Origin: Flavobacterium flavigenum
GTDB taxonomy: Bacteria; Bacteroidota; Bacteroidia; Flavobacteriales; Flavobacteriaceae
NCBI RefSeq assembly: GCF_027111255.2
Contig: NZ_CP114285.2
Span: 434,001 to 498,000 of the forward strand
Reading direction: 5' to 3'
DNA length: 64,000 bases
The notes beneath the pieces were generated by a model. The model ran no database searches, was not told the origin of the DNA, and saw only the letters and a list, made by a program, of their open reading frames with translations. Made by a program: the position numbers and the translations under genes. Positions 36,278 to 50,400 of this stretch are shown in pieces. Each line of letters opens with the position of its first letter. Position 1 is the stretch's first letter.

Positions 36278-37717
36278 TTATTTTTTCACGGCCTCATATT
36301 TCTGAGGAAAAGCAGCTTCACCGTCTAAATTATTGACCTTTAAAATATCAACATTTTTGCTTTCGATGGCATGTTTAAAATAATCGGGTTTGTTTTTGCC
36401 CCAGTTGACAGCACAATTTTGAACTTTTATGTTTTCAGCCGTATCAAAATAAAATCCTGATGTACTGCCTTTTACGAAACCATCCATTTTTGACGGACGA
36501 CGATCGTAAATTCCTCCGGGAAAATTTGACGTTTTATCAATAAAAACATTCACTCCTTCAAAAACAATGTTTTTAATTTTATCCTTTGTTTCTCCGCTTA
36601 CATACACCCCGTTTTCTCCAAAACACTGGATATTGGTGAAATAAATATTGCTGATTGCCCCTACCTTTCCTTCCGTCGCACCTTTTGGAAAACGCCAATT
36701 GGCATCTTTATGGTTTCCGTTTGCGCGACTGTACGCTGTTACATAAATAGGTTCAGCTTTTCCCCACCAGGTATCAGTAGTGAGCTGGCCTTCGATAATC
36801 ATATTTGAAAAAATAACATCACTCACCGTTCCTTCATCGCGATTCTGAATCCCGACTCCACGATTACTTTTTTTGATAATGCAATTATTGAAAACTACCT
36901 GCCTGATGGCATCCATGTTTTCTGAACCGATTTTAATCGCACAGCTGCTGCTGGTCATGGTACAATTGGTAACCGTTATGTTTTCGCAAGCTCCAAATTC
37001 TTCAAACTCCCTTCTGTTTTTCAAACAAATACAATCATCGCCGCTTTCGATGTAACAATCACTAATACGGACATTTTTGCAATGGTCTAAATCAATACCA
37101 TCGCTATTTCTTACTTTTAAACTGTTTAACAACGTAATACCGCTAATCACCACATCATTACAGCCTACCAAATGAATGGTCCAGTAAGCAGAATTACCGA
37201 TGTGAGCATCTTTAATTCTGATATTTTTTCCACCAATAATTGTCAGAACATGAGGCCTTGGATCTAAAACATTAAAAGGTTTCAGGATATAAGCATCATC
37301 TTCCTCCGCTCCCATAAAAGAGATTCCGTTTCCGTCAATTTTACCGCTTCCACTAATGCTGAAATTCTCAATATTTTTCCCGCCAATCCAGATAGTTCCC
37401 TCGCCTTTGTTTTCGCGGAAGGCACTTTCTGTATATAATTTTTCATCCGGACTTGCCAAAATTTTAGCCCCTCCTTCAATATGCAGATCCACATTTGATT
37501 TTACATTAAAAGGTCCGGCCAGGAATGTATAGGGAGCCGGAATCAAAACCTGTCCTCCGGTTTTACTGCAGGCATCAATAGCTTTTTGAATGGCAGCAGC
37601 ATCATTGGTTTTGCCATCTCCTTTCGCCCCATATTTTTTAACATCATAGACCTTTTGCGCTATAGCCGTCAGGGAAATACAAAAAATGAATGCCGTGATT
37701 ATAGATTTTCTTATCAT
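36278..37717 (-). CDS. Glycoside hydrolase family 28 (pectin backbone), non-canonical active site
   Basis: A 479-residue secreted right-handed beta-helix protein. The N-terminus shows the pectinase-type YDVKKYGAKGDGKTNDAAAI. GH28 catalytic Asp residues are in NSDGIDLDHCKN and ESGDDCICLKN. The GHG motif of true polygalacturonases is replaced by SSCAIKIGSEN, and the RIK position by GVGIQNRD. That is seen in GH28 enzymes acting on rhamnogalacturonan or xylogalacturonan, so I would not call it a simple polygalacturonase. It is encoded between the mannonate dehydratase and GH51 genes, and galacturonate products would enter the uronate pathway. Confidence 0.88.
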   Translation of the reverse strand: MIRKSIITAFIFCISLTAIAQKVYDVKKYGAKGDGKTNDAAAIQKAIDACSKTGGQVLIPAPYTFLAGPFNVKSNVDLHIEGGAKILASPDEKLYTESAFRENKGEGTIWIGGKNIENFSISGSGKIDGNGISFMGAEEDDAYILKPFNVLDPRPHVLTIIGGKNIRIKDAHIGNSAYWTIHLVGCNDVVISGITLLNSLKVRNSDGIDLDHCKNVRISDCYIESGDDCICLKNRREFEEFGACENITVTNCTMTSSSCAIKIGSENMDAIRQVVFNNCIIKKSNRGVGIQNRDEGTVSDVIFSNMIIEGQLTTDTWWGKAEPIYVTAYSRANGNHKDANWRFPKGATEGKVGAISNIYFTNIQCFGENGVYVSGETKDKIKNIVFEGVNVFIDKTSNFPGGIYDRRPSKMDGFVKGSTSGFYFDTAENIKVQNCAVNWGKNKPDYFKHAIESKNVDILKVNNLDGEAAFPQKYEAVKK

Positions 37718-37790
37718 ATTTACTTTATTTAAAACTTTATATAAAATAATTCAACTGTTTATTTTTTAATACTTTAAATTAAAAATATTA

Positions 37791-38972
37791 TTACATTGAA
37801 CGAATAATTCCTTCTTCCAGTCCACGTAATTCAGCCAATCCTCTTAGCCTTCCAATTGCAGAATAACCCGGATTTGTTTTTTTATGTAAATCATCCAGCA
37901 TCTGATGTCCGTGGTCCGGTCTCATCGGAATTGCTGTATCTTTTCTTCCTTCTGCCAGTCTTCTTTTTTGCTCAGTCAATATTTCTTTAACCACGGCAAA
38001 CATATCTACATTACCTTCCAGATGATTGGCTTCATAAAAATTACCTTCATCATCTCTTTGTGTACTTCTTAAATGTATAAAGTGTACTCTGTCAGCAAAT
38101 TTCCTGAACATTTGTTCCAGATTGTTTTCCGGAATGACACCAAGTGAACCGGTACAAAATGTGATTCCGTTATTTCTGCTTGGAACTTCTTTTGATAAAC
38201 AATCAAAATCAGCTTCAGTACTTACCACTCTTGGCAAACCTAATATCTGATAAGGCGGATCATCCGGATGAATGCACATTAAAACCTTATTTTCTTCCGC
38301 TACAGGTATGATTTCCTTTAAGAAAGAAACCAAATGTTCTTTTAACTTTAGAGCATCAATGCCTTTGTAAGTGTCTAACGTTTCTTGAAACTGCTCCAGT
38401 GTATAACCTTCTTCTGCTCCAGGCAGACCAGCAATGATATTTTTTATGAGCTTTGTTTTGTCTTCATCAGCCAATTTGTCCAAATAGTCTTTGGCTTTAT
38501 TTTTTTGTATTTCAGAATAGTCATTTTCTGCATTTGGTCTTTTCAGTAAATAAAGATCGAAAGCAGCAAAAGCAGCTGTATCAAAAAGTAATGCTTTAGA
38601 ACCATCTTCTACTTCAAAAGCCAAATCAGTCCTTGTCCAGTCTAAAACCGGCATGAAATTATAACACACCACCGAAATGCCACAGCTTGCCAGATTCCGG
38701 ATGCTTTGTTTGTAATTTTCGATGTAAACTTTATAATTGCCTGTCTTGGTTTTGATATTTTCATGAACCGGCACAGATTCTACAACAGACCAGATTAATC
38801 CGCTGTTTTCAATTTCACTTTTTCGTTTACTGATTTCGTCAACAGTCCAGACTTCTCCATTCGGAATATGATGAAGCGCCGTAACAATTCCAACAGCTCC
38901 TGTCTGTTTTATATCTTGCAATGTAACCGGATCATTCGGTCCGAACCATCTCCAGGTTTGTGTCATTTTCAT
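37791..38972 (-). CDS. uxuA: Mannonate dehydratase
   Basis: A 393-residue cytoplasmic enzyme that dehydrates D-mannonate to 2-keto-3-deoxygluconate. Family motifs are [73 protein letters not shown] and MRPDHGHQM, which include the metal-binding His and Cys. I start it at ATG 38972 ([11 protein letters not shown]), because the 16 extra residues of the longer frame do not look like the family and lie inside the previous gene. It ends a run with the SDR oxidoreductase and the symporter. Confidence 0.95.
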   Translation of the reverse strand: MKMTQTWRWFGPNDPVTLQDIKQTGAVGIVTALHHIPNGEVWTVDEISKRKSEIENSGLIWSVVESVPVHENIKTKTGNYKVYIENYKQSIRNLASCGISVVCYNFMPVLDWTRTDLAFEVEDGSKALLFDTAAFAAFDLYLLKRPNAENDYSEIQKNKAKDYLDKLADEDKTKLIKNIIAGLPGAEEGYTLEQFQETLDTYKGIDALKLKEHLVSFLKEIIPVAEENKVLMCIHPDDPPYQILGLPRVVSTEADFDCLSKEVPSRNNGITFCTGSLGVIPENNLEQMFRKFADRVHFIHLRSTQRDDEGNFYEANHLEGNVDMFAVVKEILTEQKRRLAEGRKDTAIPMRPDHGHQMLDDLHKKTNPGYSAIGRLRGLAELRGLEEGIIRSM

Positions 38973-38988
38973 AAATAAATCTTTTTTT

Positions 38989-39843
38989 TTAAACTCCGCT
39001 AAAAGCAGAAAATCCTCCATCTAAAGTTACTTTTGATCCTGTAACAAATTTTGAAGCATCACTTAACAGCCAAATCAAAGCTCCAATCAATTCGTCAGGA
39101 TTTCCAAAACGGCTGAAAGGTGTATTCTGAATAATCAAATTTCCTCTTTCGGTAAGGCTTCCATCTTCATTGGTCAAAAGTCTTCTGTTTTGTTCCGTTA
39201 AGAAAAAGCCCGGAACAATAGAATTCATACGTATTTTATCTCCAAATCTATTGGCTAGTTCAACAGAAAACCATCTGGTATAAGAATCAATAGCCGATTT
39301 AGCCAGACTATAGCCCAGAACTCTTGTCAAAGCATGATCTGATGAAACAGATGAAATGTTTACTACGCTTCCGTTCCCCGTATTTTTTATTGCCTCACCA
39401 AAAACCTGAGTCGGCAAAATTGTTCCAAACAAATTCAGATTCATTACCTGCTGCAGTGCCTCAATATTCAACTGAAAAACATCTTGTCCTGGCTGCACAA
39501 CTGCATCAGGCATATTTCCGCCAGCTGCATTTACCAGTCCGTCTATTTTTCCGTATTTGGCAAGCATCATTTCACGTGCCTTTATAAGATCCTGCTCATT
39601 GGTAACATCTGCGATCAGGGCGATGGCTTCACCTCCATTTTTTATAATGTCACCAACCCTTGCATGGGCCACTTTTTCATTTCGGCCTAACACACCTACA
39701 ATTCCGCCTGCATCGGCTATTCCTTTAATAAAAGCTTCACCTAATATTCCGGTGGCGCCTGTTACTATAATTACTTTTCCCTGTAATGAAAAAACTGTAC
39801 TCACACTTTTGTATTTTAAATTATGATAAATTTTTGGTTGCAA
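38989..39843 (-). CDS. SDR-family D-mannonate oxidoreductase (UxuB-like)
   Basis: A 284-residue short-chain dehydrogenase. The NAD(P)-binding [11 protein letters not shown] motif, NAAGG, the active-site Ser in NISSVSSD and YSLAKSAID (YxxxK) are complete. Placed directly before mannonate dehydratase, it most likely reduces fructuronate to mannonate, a role SDR enzymes fill in many Bacteroidota. The start is uncertain: ATG 39843, or the GTG at 39804 giving [12 protein letters not shown], which fits the usual length before the Rossmann fold better. The gene begins 4 bases after the symporter stop. Confidence 0.87.
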   Translation of the reverse strand: MQPKIYHNLKYKSVSTVFSLQGKVIIVTGATGILGEAFIKGIADAGGIVGVLGRNEKVAHARVGDIIKNGGEAIALIADVTNEQDLIKAREMMLAKYGKIDGLVNAAGGNMPDAVVQPGQDVFQLNIEALQQVMNLNLFGTILPTQVFGEAIKNTGNGSVVNISSVSSDHALTRVLGYSLAKSAIDSYTRWFSVELANRFGDKIRMNSIVPGFFLTEQNRRLLTNEDGSLTERGNLIIQNTPFSRFGNPDELIGALIWLLSDASKFVTGSKVTLDGGFSAFSGV

Positions 39844-39847
39844 ATTA

Positions 39848-41485
39848 TTACCAAAATACGGTATACAATGCTACCAGAATTCCGCTAATAATAAATGACC
39901 CGATGATAAATTCAGAAGATACTTTGAACATTGCTGTATCTACTTCTATATTATGAGATTTCAGCTGCTCTTCTGATGACGGTTTCATAAGACTGATCGT
40001 TACCATTAATAGTACTATGGCAAAGAAAGAAATCGTCATTCTGTCTAAAAATGGATAAGCCGGAAAAGCACCGTTTGTCCACATTGGCAGAAATTTTAAT
40101 ACTGCGGCAATAGGCACTGTAAATAATGCCCCGGCAAGTCCTGCTGCTGGTGTGGTTTTCTTCCAGAACATTCCCAATAAAAAGATAGCCAAAACACCAG
40201 GCGAGAAGAAACCAACATATTCCTGTATAAACTGATATGCCTGATCTAATGATTTTAACTGAGGTGCTACAACAGCTGCAATTATCATACAAATAACTAC
40301 ACAGCCTCTTCCTGTAAGCACCAATTTTTTTTCTGATGCTTCACGGTTAAAATATTTTTTATAAATATCTAAAGAAAAAATGGTCGAAATACTATTGGCT
40401 TTACCAGCCAAAGATGCTACAATTGCTGCTGTTAAGGCGGCCAGTGCTACTCCTTTTAATCCGGCAGGCAATAAATTCATTAAGGTTGGGTATGCGTGAT
40501 CCGGTTTTAAAACTCCGGCAGCGTCTACCATTTCGTGCTGAAACATTCCGTTTTGATGCATTACATACATGGCAATACCAGGCAAAACGGCAATAATAGG
40601 TACTAATAATTTTAAAAAAGCGGCAAATAAAATTCCTTTTCGTGCTGTTTTCAAATCAGCACCCAAAGCCCTCTGAACGATGTACTGGTTACAGCCCCAA
40701 TATGCCAGATTATTGATCAGCATTCCTCCAACCAACACAGACATTCCGGGTAATTCAGTATAGTGTGGGTTTGATTTGTCCAGAATCATGTGTAAATGTC
40801 CCGGAGCTTCGTCAGCTATAATCGAAAGTCCTTTAAGTATGTCTTTGCCAAAACCAAACTGCTCTGATAATAAGGTTAATGCTAAATAAGTTGTTACCAA
40901 ACCACCCAGAATCAATACTATGACCTGAAACATATCTGTATATCCAATTACTTTCATTCCGCCTAAAGTTACGATGATTGAGAATAAACTTAATGCAATC
41001 ACACAAAACTGAAAACTTACAGGTGCTATAGATGAAATGGCTAAAGCGCCTAAGTAAATTATAGAAGTCAGGTTTACGAATACATATATCAACAGCCAGA
41101 TTATAGCCATAATGGTACTCACTGTCCCGTTGTATCTTTTTGCCAAAAACTGCGGCATCGTAAATATTTTGTTTTTAAGATAAACCGGTAAAATAAACAT
41201 GGCAACCACAATCAACGTTGCAGCCGACATCCATTCGTAAGAAGCAATCGCCAGTCCGATGGCAAAACCAGAACCACTCATTCCTATAAAATGTTCAGCC
41301 GAAATATTAGAGGCAATTAATGAAGCTCCAATAGCCCACCAGGTAAGTGAGCCTTCAGCCAGAAAATAATCATTGGAACTGGTCGTCGCATTTTTCTTGC
41401 TCCTGTAAATGTACATCCCGTAAGAAGTGACAATTACAAAATAGATAAGAAAAACAATATAGTCTGCACTTTGTAAAGTATTCAT
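39848..41485 (-). CDS. Sodium:solute symporter (SSS family), probable uronate or sugar importer
   Basis: A 545-residue inner membrane transporter with about 14 hydrophobic segments. SSS features include SYGMYIYRSKKNATTSSNDYF, ASLIASNISAEHFIGMSGSG, WGCNQYIVQRALGA, and the Na-binding region LAALTAAIVASLAGKANSIS. It resembles vSGLT-type sugar symporters. With uronate catabolic genes directly downstream in the same direction (4 bases to the SDR), the likely substrate is a uronate or a galacturonate-derived sugar. Sequence alone does not decide the substrate. Confidence 0.9.
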   Translation of the reverse strand: MNTLQSADYIVFLIYFVIVTSYGMYIYRSKKNATTSSNDYFLAEGSLTWWAIGASLIASNISAEHFIGMSGSGFAIGLAIASYEWMSAATLIVVAMFILPVYLKNKIFTMPQFLAKRYNGTVSTIMAIIWLLIYVFVNLTSIIYLGALAISSIAPVSFQFCVIALSLFSIIVTLGGMKVIGYTDMFQVIVLILGGLVTTYLALTLLSEQFGFGKDILKGLSIIADEAPGHLHMILDKSNPHYTELPGMSVLVGGMLINNLAYWGCNQYIVQRALGADLKTARKGILFAAFLKLLVPIIAVLPGIAMYVMHQNGMFQHEMVDAAGVLKPDHAYPTLMNLLPAGLKGVALAALTAAIVASLAGKANSISTIFSLDIYKKYFNREASEKKLVLTGRGCVVICMIIAAVVAPQLKSLDQAYQFIQEYVGFFSPGVLAIFLLGMFWKKTTPAAGLAGALFTVPIAAVLKFLPMWTNGAFPAYPFLDRMTISFFAIVLLMVTISLMKPSSEEQLKSHNIEVDTAMFKVSSEFIIGSFIISGILVALYTVFW

Positions 41486-41541
41486 AATGAAGTTTTTTTG
41501 GTTGATAGCTAGTGGTTGTTAGTTTTTGGTAATGATTTGGT

Positions 41542-42690
41542 TTAAATTTTTAAAAACCATTTTTTCTTATATAAAAAGTAAAGTAAAATGAGCTGTACAA
41601 ATGTTACTGACATGGTTGCAAATACGGGCTGCCATACAAGTGATCCAAATTTAATAAGTCCTCCAAATACATAATCTGCAGTATGCTTAAAATTAACCAT
41701 ACCTTCAGAAGCCATATAAATTAAAATAGAATTTGAACCAATTAAAAGGAGTGGAAATGCCCATTTTTTAAAACCTAATACATCTATTAGTATATAAAAA
41801 AACAGGAAAAACAAAATACTGAAGCCACCAACAAAACAAACAAACGAGCTTGTCCATAAGTGCTTGTTAATTGGGAAATCAAAATCCCAAAGAAGACCTA
41901 TTATAATCAGCACAATAGCTGAACCGGTCATGATTACTATTTTGTTTTTTATGGTATAATAAGCGTGTTCTGATTTTAAAAACGTTCCTAAAAACACTCC
42001 CAACAAAGCCGTTGAAACAGCCGGTATTGTCGAGAATATCCCTTCAGGGTCATATACCTTACTATGCAGCCTTCCCGGAAGAAAAAGTCGGTCAATATAT
42101 CCTTCCAGTGAACCCTCTGCTGTTAAATTGCCTGCACCGAATCCCGGAACTGGTATTAATTTCATGGCTAAATAATAACCAATCAGAATTGCTGCAAACC
42201 AGATGATTTGTTTCTTCAAATCAAAGTTTAAATAAATCAGTCCTGCAAAAAACCAGGCGATCCCGATGCGCCCTAATACACTGGCAAAACGCGTTTGCTC
42301 ATATCCATCAAAACGCAATAATCCGTTGACTACAAATCCAAGGAATACCAGAATGCAAGTCCTTTTCAGCATGGACAGGTATATTTTTTTCTTTTCTTTT
42401 GATGGAAGTTCACTTGCCTCCGTCACTCCTGCCAGCTTGATTTTTTTATCGAAGGAATACGGCATTGAAACCCCTGCAACGAATAAAAAAACAGGGAAGA
42501 TCATATCATAAAATGTAATACCATCCCAGTCTGTATGATGCATTTGTGAGGACATCCATACAAAAACCGGAATTGGGGCAGCTTTGGCCAAAGCGTGAAT
42601 AATATGTTCGCCGCTCATAATCCAAAACATAACAAATCCTCTTAGAACGTCTAAAGAAATTAATCTGTTATTTGTAGTAATTTTGTTCAT
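41542..42690 (-). CDS. Acyltransferase-like membrane protein (DUF5009, HGSNAT/NagX-like)
   Basis: A 382-residue membrane protein with about ten helices. The N-terminal RLISLDVLRGFVMFWIMSGE, ITFYDMIFPVFLFVAGVSMP and LLIGSNSILIYMASEGMV are typical of DUF5009/heparan-alpha-glucosaminide acetyltransferase relatives. I start it at ATG 42690 (MNKITTNNRL); the longer frame adds 15 residues that do not look like the family. These proteins are common in polysaccharide utilisation loci, where transfer of acyl groups across the membrane is suspected but not shown. It is encoded 56 bases before the symporter. Confidence 0.82.
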   Translation of the reverse strand: MNKITTNNRLISLDVLRGFVMFWIMSGEHIIHALAKAAPIPVFVWMSSQMHHTDWDGITFYDMIFPVFLFVAGVSMPYSFDKKIKLAGVTEASELPSKEKKKIYLSMLKRTCILVFLGFVVNGLLRFDGYEQTRFASVLGRIGIAWFFAGLIYLNFDLKKQIIWFAAILIGYYLAMKLIPVPGFGAGNLTAEGSLEGYIDRLFLPGRLHSKVYDPEGIFSTIPAVSTALLGVFLGTFLKSEHAYYTIKNKIVIMTGSAIVLIIIGLLWDFDFPINKHLWTSSFVCFVGGFSILFFLFFYILIDVLGFKKWAFPLLLIGSNSILIYMASEGMVNFKHTADYVFGGLIKFGSLVWQPVFATMSVTFVQLILLYFLYKKKWFLKI

Positions 42691-42824
42691 ACCGGATTTA
42701 TTTTTAAAGCATATTTTAACTGCCGATTCCTTCACTGAGAATCAACTTATTTTTCTGATTTATATGTAATTATTGGTTTATAACATTCTTTACAAAAGCA
42801 TAGAAGTCATTTTTTTACAACAAC

Positions 42825-42847
42825 CACGTTCATATAAAAGGAACGTG
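42825..42847 (-). terminator. Possible terminator after the GH2 gene
   Basis: CACGTTC (42825-42831) and GAACGTG (42841-42847) form a seven-pair stem with a nine-base loop. A T-rich stretch follows on the minus strand some ten bases later. It lies about 70 bases past the GH2 stop. Confidence 0.4.
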
Positions 42848-42917
42848 ATTGAATGTAAAGTGAAATACTTAAGCATTAAACGGGGCAAAAATTTAATGGC
42901 TTAAATTATTTCGCTTA

Positions 42918-46058
<3,141 letters not shown>

Positions 46059-46096
46059 TTAATTTTATTTTTAATCCTCCGATGACTTAAACTAAT

Positions 46097-46232
46097 TTAA
46101 CACATAGTAACATAGCTCTTTGCAATCTAAAAAAGGCGTTTCACTTATTTACAAAAAACATAGCTATGTGTCAGAAACTAGTTTCTTTTGATATTCTTTT
46201 TTATCAAAAAAATCTATGTCTCTATGTGTTAA
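46097..46232. repeat. Long inverted repeat in the gap between GH2 and inositol oxygenase genes
   Basis: TTAACACATAGTAACATAG at 46097-46115 is matched, inverted, by CTATGTCTCTATGTGTTAA at 46214-46232, with 17 of 19 positions pairing. Between them, at 46168-46181, lies a third related motif, ACATAGCTATGTGT. The unit ACATAG thus occurs in both orientations several times. It could be a dispersed non-coding element or a large hairpin controlling the GH2 transcript. Confidence 0.6.
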
Positions 46233-46305
46233 TTTTTATTAGACGTTACAACTATTCAATAATTCAATATATGAAAGCATATATTTAAAGAATAAACAAC
46301 ATTGG

Positions 46306-47178
46306 TTAAAAATTCAGTTTTTCCGGCAAATATTTAGCTACTAATTCTTTGTAGTATGGCAATAATGCTTTTACGTCCGGTTTAACAGGCGCTTTTGTAT
46401 ATAAATCGTATGGATTAAATTTTCTTACCCAGTCAAACATTTCGATATCTTTTTCATTCATCAAATGTGCATAAGCATTTTCTTTATGCTGCGAATAAAA
46501 TGAATGGTAGCGAATCATATATAAAGCAGGCTCAGGTAAATAATCTTTCATGATCTGGTACAAATATTCATCATGTCCCCAGCTCATTTTTACATTATCC
46601 AGTCCGCAATTTTCGGTGTAAACACCAAATTTAGTATTGAACCTTTCATCTGTATAATCAGGATTGTCTTTGAAAAACTCAGAATAAACAATTTTATCTG
46701 AATAGGCACAGCCTACAGGAAAAGTATCTCCTACTACTGCCCATTGTGGTTCTCCGAATAAACATAATATTTTACCCAAATCATGTATAAATCCGGTAAG
46801 TACAAACCAGTCCGGATGACCATCTGCCCTGATTGCCTCAGAAGTCTGCAATAGATGCTGTGTCTGATCCAAATCAATATCCGGGTCGCTATCGTCAACA
46901 AGTGTATTCAAAAAATCTACTGCTTCCCAAATTGACATTTGTTTTTTATTGAACTGCAAAAATTCCTGCTCTTTGCTGCAAACAAAATCGTAAGTCTGAT
47001 ACGTATGATTTATTCTGTAAAATTCCCTAACCGTTTCTACTCTTTCAGAATCTACATAATTTCTAAACTCCTCTTTTTCTTTTACAGGTTCAGATGGATC
47101 CGGATAGCGTAATAGCAAATCATCTTCCCATTCATCTAAATTATGCAACGGATTATCTGTGTCTATATGCTTTTTCAT
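46306..47178 (-). CDS. Inositol oxygenase
   Basis: A 290-residue di-iron enzyme that cleaves myo-inositol with oxygen to D-glucuronate. Iron ligands expected for the family are visible: His in [16 protein letters not shown], the His-Asp pair in [14 protein letters not shown], His in [12 protein letters not shown], His in [11 protein letters not shown] and Asp in [13 protein letters not shown]. It is cytoplasmic and has near-eukaryotic MIOX length. Its glucuronate product would feed the mannonate branch encoded 7 kb downstream. It has its own promoter with both elements and is placed between the HTCS regulator and the GH2 gene. Bacterial examples are uncommon but known in Bacteroidota. Confidence 0.92.
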   Translation of the reverse strand: MKKHIDTDNPLHNLDEWEDDLLLRYPDPSEPVKEKEEFRNYVDSERVETVREFYRINHTYQTYDFVCSKEQEFLQFNKKQMSIWEAVDFLNTLVDDSDPDIDLDQTQHLLQTSEAIRADGHPDWFVLTGFIHDLGKILCLFGEPQWAVVGDTFPVGCAYSDKIVYSEFFKDNPDYTDERFNTKFGVYTENCGLDNVKMSWGHDEYLYQIMKDYLPEPALYMIRYHSFYSQHKENAYAHLMNEKDIEMFDWVRKFNPYDLYTKAPVKPDVKALLPYYKELVAKYLPEKLNF

Positions 47179-47204
47179 GCGATTATAAATTAAAAGTTAT
47201 AAGA

Positions 47205-47234
47205 CAAAAATAGAATTACATATAGATTTCAAAA
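47205..47234 (-). promoter_or_regulatory. Promoter of the inositol oxygenase gene
   Basis: On the minus strand TTTTG (47230-47234 on plus as CAAAA) is followed after 17 bases by TATTTTTG (47205-47212 as CAAAAATA). This is the best two-element match to the Bacteroidota consensus TTTG-N17-TAnnTTTG that I found. The leader would be about 20 bases. Confidence 0.65.
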
Positions 47235-47358
47235 TGGACTAATACATCAAAAATATGGATAGAATTTAATTGTGTAAGAATATTACATGTGTAATTCCTG
47301 AAAAATCAAAATTCCTTTACTGAAATTCCAAATTCTCATTTTCAGAGTATTTAAAAAA

Positions 47359-47404
47359 TAAATTCCAAATTCCAACTTAGTATGCAGTTGGAATTTGGAA
47401 TTTA
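47359..47404 (-). terminator. Strong terminator of the HTCS gene, made of repeated AATTCCA units
   Basis: AAATTCCAAATTCCAAC (47360-47376) pairs perfectly with GTTGGAATTTGGAATTT (47387-47403), an 18-pair stem with the flanking T-A and a 10-base loop. On the minus strand it is followed by TATTTTTT. A further AAATTCCAAATTC copy lies just beyond, at about 47322-47334. It starts 18 bases after the HTCS stop codon. Confidence 0.8.
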
Positions 47405-47421
47405 AAAAATTGAAATTTATA

Positions 47422-50400
47422 TTAATTGATAAGTTTACTTGGAGGAAAACCAAACTGCTTTTTAAAGCATCTGCTGAAATATAACGGATCATTGAATCCA
47501 ATCATATTCGTGACTTCAGAAACGTTGTATTTCTTTGTTTTTAAAAGTTCGGCTGATTTTTTTAAACGAATGGTACGAATAAATTCATTTGGAGCGAGAT
47601 CGGTCAGTTCTTTGATTTTTCGGTACAATTTAGACGAACTTACGCCTAGTTTGTCACACAAAAATTCTGTTGACAAATCTAATTCACTAAGATTATCATT
47701 AATTAAAGCAGTAATTTTTTCCATAAACTCTTCGTCAATTGGTGAATGTGTAAGTAAGCTTACTTTGCTTTCTACTTCTCCGGAAAATTTTGCTTTAAGG
47801 TCTAATCGTGATTTAATAACATTTTCTATAACCGATTTCAGTAATGTAGGTTCAAAAGGTTTTACCAGATAACCATCAGCCCCAATTTCGTATCCTTTAA
47901 CCTTATCGACATTTTCGCCAAGTGCGGTAAGCAGTACAACCGGAATATGGCTGATAAACTCATCATTCTTTAGCTCTTTACAAAATTCGAGTCCGTCCAT
48001 AACCGGCATCATTACATCGGCAACGCATAAGATTGGTTTAATTTGGCGGCAAATTTTAAGACCTTCCTCTCCATTTTCGGCATCATACACTTTGTAATAA
48101 TCGGATAAAAAGTCTACCAGATACTTTCTAAGTTCAGTATTATCCTCAATAACCAGTATTTTTTGTTTCAGTTCTGTATTCTGAATTGTTTTCTTTGCTG
48201 CTTTTTCCGGAATCAGCATGCTTAGATTATCATTTTTCAAAGCATATTCAAAAACTTCCTTCGTTTCATAAGAAACACGGTCAATCGGAATTTCAACCCT
48301 GAAGGCACTTCCTTTTCCGAGCGCACTTTCTACACTAATAGATCCTTTATGAATGGCTACTAATGATTTTACCAATGATAAACCAATACCAGATCCCGTA
48401 TTATGTGCCTTACTATTAGAAGCCTGATAAAATCGTTTGAAAATTTTTTCCTGGCTTTTCGGCGGGATTCCGATACCATCATCTATCACTTCAATAACCA
48501 GAATTTCATCCGTATTGTTTTTTAGCCTGATGAATAGATCTACGTTTCCGTATTTATTGGTAAACTTCAAAGCATTGGATAACAGATTGTACAGGATTTT
48601 GTCATACTTGTCATTGTCAATCCAGCCTTCAATAGCTTCTGCTTCGGCAATAAAATTCAACTTGATTTTTTTGTTGAAAGCCATTTCTTTGAAAGAATCA
48701 AAAATGTTTTTCGAATAGCTTAAAATATCCGTTTTTGTAACCTTAAGCTTTAATTCGCCAGACTGAGCTTTTCTAAAATCAAGAACCTGATTTACCAGAT
48801 TTAAAAGCCTGCTGGCATTTTGATAAATAAGATTATACCTGCTTTTTTCATAATCGCTGGCATTAGTGTTTTCGTCCAGTAATTGCTTAGCCGGACCTAA
48901 AATAAGCGTTAACGGTGTTCTTAGTTCGTGCGAAATGTTAGTGAAAAATCGAAGTTTTTCGTTATTCAGTTTAATATCATGTTCCCTGTTTACTTTTTCG
49001 GTAAGCAGTTCCTGTTTCAGACGGATACGGTTTTTTATTTCCTTTCTTATAAAATAAAAAATGAAAAACAATGCTATAAAAATCAGTAAGAAAGATATTG
49101 GCGTTAACCAAAACGGCGGCAGTATCCTGATTTCATAGGAAACCTCTTTGCTCCAATGACCATCGCTGTTACTGGATTTTATTTTGAAAATATATTTTCC
49201 GGGATAGAGATTGGTATACTGAACTGTTCTTGAGTTACTGTTTGCCGTAATCCATTGCTTGTCAAAACCTTCCAGCATATACTGAAATTTATTTAGTTTT
49301 TCATTGGCAAACGAAGGTGTAGAAAACTGAAGAGAGAAGTTACGGTTTTTGTAACTCAGTTCTACTTTTTTCGCATAATTTAAATCCTGTGAAAGCGGAA
49401 TGTCTCCATTAATTTCCATTTCAGGAAGAATCTCTTCATTCTGAATCTTGAATTCGCTGATAACAGGTTCTGGCGACCAGTTGTTTCTCTTCATGTTTTT
49501 TGTTGAAAATGTAATGATACCATTTTTACCACCAAGAAAAATTGTTGAATTATTAAAATTGAAAAAGCCGCTTGAACTAAAAACATCCAGCCTGTTACCA
49601 CTGTTTACATGATAAATATTGATGTCTTTCAGATCAGACTTTACCCAGGCAATACTATTATTGTTGATATTGAGCCATAAATTTCCGTTTGCATCAGATA
49701 ACATATCTGTAATCCATATACCGGAAGTTTCCTTAAAGTTTTTTATGGTTGTAAATGTGTTCTTTTTAGCATCATAGATACATAATCCAAAACGTGTTGA
49801 AGCCCATATTTTACCTTTCTTGTCAATCATAATATCACTAACGTTATCTTCGTTAGTCATACTATTTTCCCTTTTAGAAAGGGATTTGTAGGTTTCTAAT
49901 TTATTTGAAACAGGATTGTATTTTACAACACCCGTTTCTGTAGCAAACCACACGTTATTTTGAGAATCTTTTTCAATTGAGTTGATTTGGTAACCAGGCA
50001 ATAATTTTCCTTTCGAAGTCTGAACCTGAAGTGTTTTTGTATTTAATATAACTGCTCCTTCACCAAATGAACCTATCATCAAAGATTCTGTTCCAATTTT
50101 TCCAAAAGCAAATATTGGCGAAGTGTCAAAACCAAGATTCACCTCTTGTGATGCATTGACAGTGTAATTATACACCATCAATCTGCCATCCCAGAGTCCG
50201 CAATAAAAAGTTTTGCCATCTTCAGAATAAATGCTGGATATATCAATCGATTTGTTGTATAAGGGCACAAAACCTTTTGCACTTGAAATAAAAAGTCCGT
50301 TATGACTCGTTGCAACAATTACTTTTCCGTCATACGTTTTGGAAAAACCTCTTATTCGGGGCGCCTGATTACCGATGTAACGGGAAATATCTTTATTGAG

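Noticed and set aside
38973..39020. Sixteen-residue N-terminal extension of mannonate dehydratase
   Set aside because: It overlaps the previous gene and lacks family similarity; [11 protein letters not shown] is a normal start.
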